Assembly: GCF_030272615.1 (NCBI RefSeq)
Contig: NC_081408.1
Coordinates: forward strand, 204,315,113-204,379,112
Direction of reading: 5' to 3'
Origin: Cryptomeria japonica
Lineage: Eukaryota > Streptophyta > Pinopsida > Cupressales > Cupressaceae
DNA length: 64,000 nucleotides
Positions 10,698-21,303 of this stretch are shown one piece after another. Below the pieces are notes generated by a model. It was not told the DNA's origin, searched no databases, and was given only the letters and a program-made list of their open reading frames with translations. Made by a program: the position numbers and the translations under genes. How positions within the stretch are numbered: the stretch's first letter is position 1; every line of letters starts with the position of its first letter.

Positions 10698-12186
10698 TGT
10701 TGGCATTTCAATAAGGATATTGAGAAGGTTGTTGATGATTATGGATATAACTGATTAAGGATGTTTACTGTCTTGATATTATTATTTTGTCATTGATGTC
10801 AAGAAATTGATTTTCTAATTCAGTATGATGTTGCCATATCTTGAGAAGTATGATTTGAAGAATATAAAGATGTCGGTAAAAGACATAGAAAGAATATGAT
10901 GAATAAGGGGATGAATAAGGTATTCAATGGGCAAATATTACCGAGTCAGACAATGATGAGATCATGATGTTTAGATTGTTTTAACATCATACATATGTTG
11001 TAAATTGTAAGGTTAATACTATACTATGTTACCGAGCAAAGAACCTAGTCAGTAAACCCTAAGGAACCTAGTCGGTAAACCCTAAGGTTATCGCTATCGG
11101 TTAATGAAGCCAGAATGTCTACCAAGTGAAGTTTAGTATTTACCGAGTTGTTAATGAGTTGTAACTGAGCTGTAATAGAATACATTAAATGGTTACATGC
11201 ATTATTTAATGAAGGAAGTTGATGAGTTGGAACTGATTAAATGATTGGTATGTTGTGCATGAAGTTTGTTAATGAATCTATAGCAAAGGAAAATTGGCAT
11301 GAAGATATATAGCTCAAATTGAACCACAATACCCTAGCACAAGTGCTAAGAAATGTATGCAAGTTCCAAGGTAGGGTAAAACATTTTTAGATCAAAGGAT
11401 ACATTGAACCTGGTCAAAGTTTGAAGATCTAATGGCTATGATTGATCATGGGAAATATGATGAAGGAGATTAAGCAGTTAGCTAATTGTTTATAAATAGG
11501 GAACTATTGATAAACAATGTATGCGGGCAAATGTATGCACAGGGATGCTACATAGTGATTACCGAGCACAGAAGCTTGAAGACCTGTTTGAATAACAGAG
11601 TATAGAAGCCCAGCAGTAGGATAAGATTAGTTCTATGTATAGATTGTATTGAGCAAATAAGAATCTATTTTAGCATTTTAGATGTGAAGTTGCAGATAGG
11701 TTTTTATTATTGTTATTTTGTGAAAGTGACAGAAAATCTCCTAACCAAGTGGACTTAACAGTCTTATTTGTAAAACCCTCTAGCAAGGTGACATTATGAT
11801 TGAGTGTTTGAAATCCTTTAACAAGGTCACTTCTAACAAGGTGAAGATCCTAACAGTTCTGAGTGAGATCCCTTAACCGGGTCACATCTAGCAATGTGTT
11901 TGTAATCTTTAATAGGATTTGCTTTTAACCGAGCATACTCTAGAAGAGTATATTTCTTAGTGGGTCCGAAATCCCATAGTGGTTTTTCCCTATTTGGGTT
12001 TCCACGTTAAATTTGGTGTTATGAGGTTTATGATGTTTATATGCTTTTGAGTTTGTATGTTTAGCAATTTTGGTTATATTATTGAAGTATATGTTACCGA
12101 GGTTGAATCTGATGTTTTTATGGAAGATTAAGTTTGCATGATTCACCCCCCCTCTCATCTTGTTGGCTATTGGATCTGTACTTACA
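10698..12186 (+). repeat. LTR of the outer copia element
   Basis: The 1,489-bp repeat begins TGTTGGCATTTC after a purine tract and ends TCTGTACTTACA. A TATA box (TATAAATAG) lies at 11491-11499. A 23-bp direct repeat occupies 11041-11086 (GAACCTAGTC...CCCTAAG twice). The hexamer ACCGAG recurs about six times. Near the 3' end is TTCACCCCCCCTCTC, the same terminal block found in the non-autonomous LTRs. The matching 5' LTR would lie outside the window, so the borders rest on the TG/CA ends and neighbouring signals. Confidence 0.7.
11491..11499 (+). promoter_or_regulatory. LTR TATA box
   Basis: TATAAATAG is followed about 30 bp later by a plausible transcription start region inside the LTR. This is the expected position of a retrotransposon promoter. 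Confidence 0.55.
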
Positions 12187-12200
12187 TTAAGTATCAGAAC
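12187..12200 (+). other. Primer-binding-site-like sequence directly after an LTR
   Basis: TTAAGTATCAGAAC resembles the copia site TTGGTATCAGAGC, with three differences over the aligned stretch. It sits exactly one base after the LTR's terminal CA. A site here would make the LTR a 5' LTR as well, yet the bases after it read as gypsy integrase. It could be chance. Confidence 0.35.
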
Positions 12201-12471
12201 TATTACATCTAAACGTATATCAACAAAGAATGTGCTAGAGCTATAATCACAAGGCCAAACCATGAATCTTTCAAGTTGGAGAACTAGTGCTAAAGGAAAA
12301 TCCACGCAACCAGGTAGATCGAGAAAAGAAAGGAAAATTTGAACCAAACTGGTTAGGTCCATTTGTTGTCACATCAATATTTGGATCAGGAGCATATCAG
12401 CTATCAACATAGGACAAAGATCAGCTTAAAGAACCCATCAATAGCATGGACCTGAAGAAATTTTATGTCTG
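12201..12471 (+). pseudogene. Gypsy integrase C-terminal fragment
   Basis: One frame reads VYQQRM, then YNHKAKP, FQVGELVLKENPR, GKFEPNWLGPFVVTSIF, GAYQLST and a final NSMDLKKFYV. This is the characteristic C-terminal end of Ty3/gypsy integrases, including the GPF/Y module that contacts chromatin or DNA. Three in-frame stops interrupt it (in MC*SYNH, KP*IF and ST*DKD). The natural stop is at about 12469-12471. There is no frameshift across 250 bp. The upstream part is missing because the copia LTR abuts it. Confidence 0.85.
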
Positions 12472-14195
12472 AAAAATTAGAAAAAATCAAAAATAGTGAA
12501 AAATCAGAAAAAATGAAAAAAAAGTGAAAAAGCAGAGAATCCAAAAAATATCAAATATCAGAAAAAAGTGCAATTAAAAAAGATGGTGAAAACCTGGCAA
12601 ATAGGCGCTATCTATCTGCTAGCTCTTCCATCTATTAGTTCATGCATTTTTTCGCTTGCATTCATTTTCCATCAGCGCTATCCATCTCCATCATTAAGCC
12701 TTTGGACATATGCATACATCCCAGGTGGCTTCTTGCCATGGTTTGGATCATTGGATATATCATAACAACTCTATTTCTAGGTTTGGGGTAAAATCCTACA
12801 CTTAGCTAGGGGCAAATCTCTTGATCATTTTGAACTTAATCAAATAGGTAGAACAAATGAATAGACAACTCTTATCAAGCAAAAACTAAGACACATCCAA
12901 TGTTGAACACAAGATCAAACTATCAACTATCAAGATATCACAAAATCAATCTAAGCACATCACACACTTTTCAGTGTATAATATCTTTCTAAATAATGAT
13001 TGTAACAAGATTGTTCAACTTTTCTATATTGCTTTTCACTATCATGATTTCTGAGTGACTCCATGATGTCATTGACTAGAGGAACAAGGAAGAAATATGA
13101 TATTTTTCGTGTCTGTTGTCTGTAATCATTAATATGTGCAAATTTATCTCGAGACATGATCATCAGAATATCATTGAAGACATTTCTGATTTACGTATTG
13201 AAATGATTGATACTGCCTGTTTTATGAAAACAACACTCAAGTCATCTCGGTTCAATTATACCTTGATGCTTGTGTTAACTTGCTATATCAAAATCTAGGA
13301 AAGTAATGCTCAGGTCATCATGGTTTAATTATACCATAAATGTTTGTACTCACTTCCCACATTTCAAAAGCTCAATGATGACAAAAATGCAAAATAATCT
13401 AGTGACTGGACCGGTCATAGCTTTTCATTCCATTGCATTTTCTTTTGCATTCTAGCTTGCATTTCATTCTTGCATGGGATCCAACAAAGCTCCTTTTATC
13501 CAAGGTTAAATCTATCATAGGAATCATAAAAGTATCATCACAAGTGTATATGCAATCAGAATGATGACTCATCTCTCTCATGATATTATCAACTCTTATG
13601 ATATCTCTCTCAACAGAATCAATAATCAGCATATCTAAATATTTCTACAATTTGATATCAACAAACTGTCAATTCTTTGTCTAATCAACCTTATCAAATC
13701 AAATCAATCAATCAAACCTAATCAATTCTATCATGTCTTATACATGATGAATCCTTCCTGAAACCAGATGATCTGATTCTGATTCATGTCTTATACAGGA
13801 TGTATCCTTCCTGAAACCAGATGTTCTGATCATGTCTTATATAGGATGAATCCTTCTTGAAACCAGACACTTTGATCATGATTGTCTTAGATAGGATGTA
13901 TCCTTCCTGAAACCAGACTAAATCTAATCAATCAATATTTTTCAATCTTACCATCTAAACAATCAAGCTAATCGAAGACCTCACATTTTCATCAAACCAT
14001 AGTTGTAGAAATCAAATCAAATCTATCGGGATATCAATCTCACAAAAACTCCAAAGATCAATTATCTCAATTGATCTCCCGAAGGGGCATCATCATATCA
14101 AAATTTAGCAATCAAGAGCTGGGGCATCCTATCAAATCAATACCATCATCAAAATGAGATTATTCTTTGAATCAATGCGTCATCACACCGCACTT
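12472..14195 (+). other. Gypsy A 3' spacer, non-coding
   Basis: It starts with a run of about 100 bp made of GAAAAA/AAATC simple sequence and then AT-rich non-coding DNA. Two imperfect copies of a 25-bp piece (TCATC..GGTT.AATTATACC) lie near 13240 and 13318, and a four-unit tandem repeat lies at 13731-13918. I see no protein-coding content. Confidence 0.6.
13731..13918 (+). repeat. Four-copy tandem repeat in gypsy A spacer
   Basis: Units begin near 13731, 13784, 13830 and 13876 and share TCATGTCTTATA and GGATG.ATCCTTCCTGAAACC. Unit lengths are about 53, 46 and 46 bp. The fourth unit carries small changes. Confidence 0.85.
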
Positions 14196-14210
14196 CAAAA
14201 AGGGGCAGAA
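14196..14210 (+). other. Polypurine tract of gypsy A
   Basis: TCAAAAAGGGGCAGAA directly precedes the LTR start TGTATACACC. Confidence 0.7.
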
Positions 14211-15272
14211 TGTATACACCTGAAAATGGTCTAAAGATAATTAATTAAATAAGCAATTACTTAATTAATCTCTCCTCCCCAATTTAAATAAATTCACTAA
14301 GCAATTTGATTAAATTTCTCCTTTCATCTACTTATTAATAAATCTAAGGATTTATTTAATAGGTTCATTTCATTTCACCCCTTTAGTTAATTAATTCAAA
14401 TTAATTAATTCCCTCCATCCAAAATGATTTCTTCTAATCCTTTAATTAATTAAAACAAATCAATCATGAGTTGTTGAGATTAATTATACCTTTCATATTA
14501 TTTGAGTTTTTAAATTCAAATTATCCTAACTTCTACCACTCCTAAACCTAATCATTCCTAAACCTAACCCATTCTACCTACCACCATGTCCCCTTTCATC
14601 CAACATCTTCTAGAACCTTTGTGACACTTGTCACTAAGTGTTCCCTTTCATCTAATTCATTCTAGAAGCCTCTTGACACTTGTCACCATAGAGATGATAG
14701 ATGTTCCCTTTAATCCAACCCCCTTTGCCATCCTCCTCCAATTTAACCACTGATATCTTCAGATCAATCTTGACCATTGAATCCTGCCACATCACCCCTA
14801 GCCTTGGGAAATCCTATAAATAGACCTCATTTTGGAGCTCAAAGGGTGCCAATTTCATTTCATGTCCCAATTTCATGTCATGATTGCATCCCATCTCATT
14901 TTCATCTTATGCATTGTTATTATAGGCATCTAGCTTATAGTTTATCAACTTTAGCAATGTTATCATGCTTAATTTTAGCTTAATTGCATCCTAATTTTGG
15001 CTTATTTTCTAGATCAATCATGAACTCATATAGCTTAAATCATTCTATTCTTTCTAGATCATGCATCTTCATCATTCAAATCTTCCATCTAACTGTAGTC
15101 AAGTCACTAGAATTTGCATAGCAAGATCTAAGAGCATTTTTCATACTCGTATTTACTAGGAGGAAATAAGTCGATTAGCTATGGTTTTGTCTTTCATTGT
15201 TTCAACTTACTAACCATTTATTGTAATGATTTATTGAGTGCATTGTGGTTGCAAGTATAGGTGCACTTCACA
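14211..15272 (+). repeat. 3' LTR of gypsy A
   Basis: It starts TGTATACACCTGAAAATGG after the polypurine tract and contains a TATA box TATAAATAG at 14815-14823. The 3' border at about 15272 (CACTTCACA) is a guess from a CA end. No partner LTR is present to confirm it. Confidence 0.6.
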
Positions 15273-15879
15273 GAGCAAGACAACAACTAGTAAGGTTCTC
15301 TTACTATGAGTCTTCAAAAGAAGAACCAAAAATTACAAAGCGAAGACAAAGTTTGCTAAGTAACTTTAAGTATCAAAAGACAGAATCATGAGTGGAGTGT
15401 ATGCCCCCAAGTTAAATATATTGTGTATGCCTTATTAGGAGAAATTTTTTTAAGTTAAGATACACTCAAAAAAGACAAGCACGTTATCGCAATAACTTAT
15501 CCCCCAAGAGAGGATAAATCAAAGGATAATGAACACAAAACAAAAAGCACAAGGTGGTTTCACCTAACTTTGGAGTTGGTATGCTTTTTATGATAACTCA
15601 TGTATATTATGTATATATATGCATAGAATCATCATCATCTGACCCAAAGAAAAGAAATCACCATGGAAGAAGGGAAGACATTTGTCTATTGAGTCAACAT
15701 GGGAGAGACCAAAAGAGTTCTGAATGCTTTGCATCATCCTCAAGTAGACAAAACTAGGAACAACAAATAGAAGAATAGGGAGAACAAATAGAAAAATGTC
15801 ACAAATAAGAAAGAGAGGAGAGAGAGAGAGTCTCCAGTGCTAATGGAACTAATCAAGCACATCATCCTCCCCCTAATCT
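15273..15879. other. No gene recognised
   Basis: This is AT-rich DNA between the gypsy A LTR and the decayed gypsy B interior. It holds a GA-rich microsatellite near 15810-15832. I see no coding signal. Confidence 0.5.
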
Positions 15880-16840
15880 TGTTGATCATTATTTTGAGAA
15901 GGTGGACAACACACAAGAGTAGCCACATCGAGCACAGTAGATGGAGCTATCACAAGTTCCAAACAAGGACCATGCTCTAATGATAAGTCACTTTGTTCGT
16001 TACTAGGAGCAAGGATTAATGTTTTGGAAAAGTTTCCAGATAAGTCATTGTCAATGTCAACATATTCGTATTCATCATCATAAATATTAGGATTAACATT
16101 TTCATCATTAAGATCATTTTCACCTATTTATTCATCAGGATTAATAAGAATAGGAGCTCTAATAGGAATAGAACTTGAACTATCATTTGTCTTAAATATT
16201 TTGTGTCTTGGAGAATTAGGGTGAACATCTGTTTAGGAGAAAATAGAATCAAGTCAACAGTTGGTGTTTTGGGAGAAGAAATGGTTTGGGAAGAAACTTC
16301 AAGAGCTCTAACATGCCATCTTTGTCAGTGTTCTCTCACACAACAATTTCTTCTAGTCTTGGCTGAAGGTTGAGGATGTTTAGGTTTATGAGATATAAGC
16401 TTCATCTCTTCTTTTAAGGAAGGATGAATGGGTTGAGGTCTTTTAGGTTGGACAAAAGGAGAGGTCGGTATCTTCTCTTTATAAGATGAAGGAGGAGGAA
16501 CTGCAACCATATAAAGGAGGGATAAGAGGTGTAGGAAGGAGACTGGGTCCATCATGAGGAGGAGGGGAAGGTCTAGCCTTAGGAGGGATAGTTTGTTTTA
16601 TAGGACAAATATTTTTTCTACCTTTGGGAGTAAGAGGAGACTTATTTATTGGAGAAGGAATAGATTCATCCTTAAGAAGAATAATATCTCTTTTCTTGGG
16701 TGAAAGGATACTCTTCTCTTTAGGAGAAGTAATAGACTCATGCTTGGGAAGAAGATTATTTCTTTCCTTCAGAGGAAGAAAAATCTTACCCTCGGGAAGA
16801 GGTATATGATCATCAAGAGGAATGCTAAGTGTTAGATTTC
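15880..16840 (-). pseudogene. Gypsy B linker after protease, low complexity
   Basis: The minus-strand frame is proline/lysine/serine-rich (PLPEGKIFLPLKERNNLLP, then repeated SPKE/LSPKKR units) and later acidic (IYDDEYEYVDIDNDLSGNF near 16030-16090). Gypsy elements of the Tat/Athila kind often carry such low-complexity linkers between protease and reverse transcriptase. The Pro-rich part contains a short repeat with a period of about 15 residues. Frames are broken by stops. No enzymatic domain is visible. Confidence 0.5.
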
Positions 16841-17330
16841 TATGTGTACTCAAGGATAAAATAATTTCATTTTTCCAGTTTTGATATGATCTAAAAAGAG
16901 CATCACTTCTAGGTTCAAGAGGCTTGAATTGTTTGGACAAAAAATAATCAAGACAAACATCTCCATGCCTCAGTGTAGGTTGAAATATGCTATGATTAAT
17001 AGTTATGATTTTATCATTATGAGGATATTTCAAATACTAGTGAATAGTAGAAGCGTTTGCTTTCATGGAAGAGAGCCAGGGATATCCCAACTTCACACCA
17101 AATTTATCGGATGTAGGAATGATAAAAAATTGAACATCTAAGCATTTAGTGCCAACATCAATAGGAATTATTATACAACCAATAGAAGGACAAGAGAAGA
17201 CATCAGACAAATTAACTATCACATCGGTATCATCATATATCACTTGATGCAATTGCAAAGTATAAATAAATTGTTCAGTTATCATAATAACCATGCAAGC
17301 AGGATCAATAAGGACTCCTCTAGCGGTATA
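16841..17330 (-). pseudogene. Gypsy B retroviral-type aspartic protease remnant
   Basis: The minus-strand reading 17294-16960 contains VIVNLSDVFSCPSIGCIIIPI, FFIIPTSDKFGVKLGYPWLS and MKANASTIHKYLKYPHNDKI. The LG-PW...M-A--ST-H---K-P pattern is the conserved C-terminal end of gypsy proteases. The upstream catalytic D-S/T-G is not clear, as the frame is interrupted near 17300. The enzyme would have cut the Gag-Pol polyprotein. Confidence 0.65.
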
Positions 17331-17346
17331 CCTTTGATTTTTTCCC

Positions 17347-18921
17347 TTATGTATAATGGGCCATCGAGTTCTTTAATGGTCTCACTAGGATCAAATGTTT
17401 TGAACAAATGCTTAGGAGGTTCTTTTGATCTACAAGGTTCACCATGTTATTGGAATCAATGGTCATGTCATTGGGAGAAAAAGAAAGATGATCAGTTTCA
17501 ATCACATTAGTGGAATGGGATGGTAAAGGATTAGTGAAAATTTGAAGGTTCTTATTAGGAGGAGCTACGGATTTGTTTCCTTTATCATTCACACATGCCA
17601 TGTATATAGTATTGTTATGATCAATTATTTTATCTTTCTTCTCAATGAAAAACATTATGCAGTATCATGACCAGGTTGATGATGATATTGACAAAAAGAT
17701 TTAGCATCAAAATAAGGGAAGTTGTTTTAGATAGATCAATTGGTTTGATTTGGGGAAGTTTTAGCACATTATTTAGTCTTAATTGAGACATAATTCAATA
17801 TGAATATTCTTTCAAAGGAGTAAACTCTTATTCTCTTTTAAACAATTTTGCTAATAACCTTTTATCATGAGAAAATTCACTACACAAAGTTTGAAATGTT
17901 TTAACATGAGTTAAAGGATCACCTTTTCCATTATAAATTTCCAATTGAGGGACTTCTACATGTTTGGGAGGGATGGCTCTATCAATGTCATCGGATAATG
18001 GGCTCGTTACATCAAATGTGGGCACATTATACTTGGGTTGATTCATAGAAGCTATTTTTTGTAAGAAAGATATTGTGTGGGAAATACTATTTATTGTAGC
18101 TTTAGGAGAAGGATTGAAATGAGACATGTTGGAGTGAGAGGGTGGAGTAATATTATTCAATGAAGGAAGAGATTGAGAATAAGGAGGTGGAACACTATGA
18201 TAATTAGGTAATGGAGAAGATTGGGTAACACATGGAAGAGTAATAGGAGGAATAAAGGAATTGTGATTGAAGGAGTTGCCCCATTGACTAAGATTTATAG
18301 GTGGTGAATGTGATTGTGTAACAAGGGGAAACTCATGGTAGTACGAATGAAAGAAGAGGTATTTCACCCATAACTAACATTTGTAGGTATGACATTTTGT
18401 GTAGAAGTAGCCATGATGTTTGATGTAAAGGTAGGAACACTAGGCATAGGAGTTGTTAAAGGAATAGAATGATTAAGCTGGCTAGGAGGTTGTGTATAAC
18501 CTAGGTTTTTAGCACAAATCTTCATAGGCATGATATTAGAATCACCAATATGAGAAATAGCATGCAAGATATCAACACCATGTTTATCACTTTGAATCTT
18601 TCTTTTTAATCCTTCAATCAATGGGAGAGATTCACTTTCCGGGTATTCTTGACCCATCCATTGTTGATGCTTACCAAATTGATTGTCTATCTTCACTAAT
18701 CGTTCAACGCGTACCTTAGATAGTGATCCATTCTCATTGTGAGAATTATTGAGAGAATATATAGGAATATCTAAAGGATGGGAAGAAGCAACAATATCCT
18801 CATTGATAAAACTAGCCAACTTAGGCTGCATTTCCTCGGTAATTAAACCTTGGGTAGCCTTAATTCTACAACTTATTCTAATGAGGATACTATAGGTAGG
18901 ACTAATAGTAGTAAATATCAT
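17347..18921 (-). pseudogene. Gypsy B gag
   Basis: There are three broken pieces. 18921-18364 reads a variable N-terminal region. 18367-17828 carries a Pro/Ser-rich stretch followed by the start of the retrotransposon gag core (PQLEIYNGKGDPLTHVKTF, then SHDKRLLAKLFKRE). Near 17700-17656 the frame reads CQYHHQPGHDTA, a stop, then CFSLRRKIK, which is the C-x2-H...GH...C zinc motif found after the gag core in large plant gypsy elements. Much of the core between these parts seems deleted. Frameshifts occur near 18365 and 17830. Gag would form the particle and bind the RNA. Confidence 0.75.
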
Positions 18922-18929
18922 GCACTAGG

Positions 18930-20087
18930 GAAAAGAGATTGGAAAGAATAATGCCATCTTCTAGGAATTTGAAATTTAAAATTAGGGCTTTGCTTAAATA
19001 ACCTCTTAATTTTTAAAAAATTGAAAGGAGAGAAAATTAAAATTAAAATTAGGGTTTTCCAAATTTAAACTCTTAATTAAAATTGTGAGATTTTGGAATA
19101 TTGAAATATTGAAGAAATCAATTTAATTTTTAAAATTAGGTTATGTCTAGTGAACCACTTAATTTGAAAATTAAAATTGACAATGGAAATGTTGAAATTT
19201 AGATTTGTTTCTAACCTTAGGGTTACCTAAAATCAATAAAATTTCACAAATCCCTAGAATTGTCGAGAAAAATATAGTCAAAACAAGCTCTCAAAATTTG
19301 AGCAGAAAAAGTCAGGACCAAGTAGGTAGCAACTTGGTCTGAACACACAGTCCAACAAACTTTTTTCCAAATTTTCGGAGAAAATATTGTGATATTTATG
19401 CAAGTTATAGAAGGATATGGAATTTGGAGATGTCAAGATATGTGAAATTAAACCTTCAAGGTCGAAATAGGAAAAACTTAGAATGAATGATAAAATGATA
19501 AATTGAAAGAAGAACAAAAAGAGCACACTTAAAGGCCGACTTTTATGATGTTTAGAGGGAAAACAAGATATTTTAGATTTAATTGAATCAATTAAATGCT
19601 TACAGGAAAATTTGAATTTGCACAAGATTAATTTAATTTTAAAAATTAGGGTTTGTTGCATAAATTGCTTGATTTTAAAAATTTAAATTTTAAAATTTGA
19701 ATGTTACAAGGAGGGAAAGTGTATTTTGAAATTGAAGAAAGGACCCAAATCTGAAAATTAATTCAAGATCTACATAATCCACAAGTTCAATTTTAAAATT
19801 AAAAATTAGGATTTTTCTTTATTTAACCACTTAATTTTAAAACTTTTGAAAATTGAAAGTGTACATGAAAACATGAATTGTAAAATTGAAGAATTCTCAG
19901 ATCTGAAACAATCAATCTAATTTAGACAAATTAGGAGCTCAATTTTGAATCTAAACATTAGGGTTTTTTGTGCATTCAACCTCTAAATTTTTAAAAATTG
20001 CAAGGAAATTAAATTCATAAATGAAAATTTGAATTTTAAATTGAATACACTTAGATCTGAAAATGAAAAATCAGATTTAAGGGTGTA
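18930..20087 (-). other. Gypsy B leader with repeated AACCCTAATTTT motifs
   Basis: On the minus strand, AACCCTAATTTT or close variants occur several times, separated by AT-rich DNA with CAGATCTGA pieces. The same type of leader follows the gypsy C LTR at 48307. It is non-coding. Confidence 0.7.
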
Positions 20088-20107
20088 AGACATCAGGTTC
20101 ACCAAAA
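20088..20107 (-). other. Primer-binding site of gypsy B
   Basis: Minus-strand TTTTGGTGAACCTGATGT follows the LTR end CCACTTTACA. The equivalent site in gypsy C is TTTTGGTGAGCCCGATGT. I do not assign the tRNA. Confidence 0.6.
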
Positions 20108-21303
20108 TGTAAAGTGGAAAATTGGGATCCTTAGCCAAATTCACCACTTGAAAGAAGAGGGGAACTTTCCTAATTAAGGTTCAATTTTCACTTGAGGGAG
20201 ACTTTACATTCAAAAGAGGGGGATGAATCTCCTAGATCCAATCCCAAGGAATGCAAAGATTGAATACTAAGTAGATGGATTGTGATTGAAAGGCAATTGA
20301 TCCTCTTTTGTAAGTTGTCAAGTTGAATTAAGACTAAATGTTGTGAATGAAGAAAAAGTATGGGAAAACAATGAGCTATAGAATTGGGATTTAGTCCTAC
20401 ACCTGGATCTAAGAAATTTTGGATGATTTGAAGTTCCTCTATGAAATCTATCAAAAGTTGCAGGGATTGTGTGTTCGGATAGGGGTGCCCTCTTATCAGT
20501 CCTCCAAACTTTCCACGCATAGAAAACGGTTTTTCCATCTCTGTGAATGAAGTTTAATCCCACAAGTACCATTGCATACCTATTTCTTGCACACAGAAAG
20601 AAAGGGAAATACATTTGGAATAAGGGTTTGTCTTTAGATCAAACCCTGGTTTTGAAATTAACCAAGTGGTTGAAGTAATGTAAATGAAAAGATGGAAAGT
20701 AGAAATCCTCCTCTTTAAGGAGATGTTGAATTGATTGAAAATGAAATGCTTATTCCTCCTTGTGAAGTTTTTCTTGCCTCCACATGGAATTAGGGTTTCA
20801 TGAATCAGTATGTTAATCTCCTCTTCAATTCTTGAAATCTTGTCTCTATTGTTGCTCCAAAGCTTGAAGGAAGACTGAAAATGCTCAATTGCTCTTGAAT
20901 GCTTGAATTATTGATCTCTTAAATGCTCAAATGCTTGATTGAATTTCAGGATCCATCAAATGAGAGGGGAAATTCCTCTTATATACTTTCCAGTGTGATT
21001 TAATTGACTGATGTTTTGACTTGGGCCTACATTGCGGTGATTTTACCGCTCCAATTGGAGATGAGCCAAAGGGAGGGACCCCAAGATAGGTCCCAAATAG
21101 GGGATCCCAGGACACCAAACCTTGGTCTTGCCCTATTTTGGGGCAGGATCAAGGTGATTTGAGGTGTAGCATTCAGAAAAATGTAAGTTCTAACTTGTAT
21201 GAGCATATTCAGGTCTCCAATCAGGCCAATGAGCACAAACACTAAGACGAAGACCCAAATACCATCAAAAATTGTGAGGGGTACAATTTTAGGAGATTAC
21301 ACA
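20108..21303 (-). repeat. 5' LTR of gypsy B
   Basis: The repeat is about 1,196 bp with TGTGTAATC...TTTACA ends on the minus strand. A TATA element (TATATAAGAGG) lies at 20985-20975. Blocks such as CAGAGATGGAAAAACC are shared with the gypsy C LTR. Confidence 0.65.

Larger units (their letters stand above)
1..12186 (+). mobile_element. Ty1/copia retrotransposon, 5' part outside window, split by a nested insertion
   Basis: The order is gag zinc knuckle, protease, integrase, reverse transcriptase, RNase H, purine-rich 3' region, then a 3' LTR. Integrase before reverse transcriptase is the Ty1/copia order. The coding part runs from 2 to 3667. The 3' region is cut at 4117 by a 6.56 kb minus-strand element and resumes at 10679, where a second polypurine tract leads into the LTR at 10698-12186. 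The 5' LTR and most of gag lie upstream of the window. The LTR end (TTCACCCCCCCTCTC, around 12141) and the multiple polypurine tracts are shared with the non-autonomous elements nearby, so these are related families. Multiple polypurine tracts are known from Sirevirus-type copia elements; that placement is an inference. Confidence 0.9.
12201..15272 (+). mobile_element. Ty3/gypsy element A, 3' part
   Basis: The remnant holds the last part of the gypsy integrase reading frame, a 1.7 kb non-coding spacer, a polypurine tract (14196-14210) and a 3' LTR (14211-about 15272). The rest of the element would lie upstream of the copia insertion, outside the window. A long spacer between pol and the 3' LTR with tandem repeats is common in large plant gypsy elements. 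Confidence 0.75.
15880..21303 (-). mobile_element. Ty3/gypsy element B, 5' part (minus strand), truncated
   Basis: On the minus strand the order is LTR (21303-20108), primer-binding site, a leader of about 1.2 kb, gag, protease and a proline/acidic linker. Reverse transcriptase and integrase are absent, because the element stops near 15880, before the gypsy A LTR. Shared LTR blocks, primer site, leader repeats and gag zinc motif place it in the same family as gypsy C at 47170. Confidence 0.75.
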
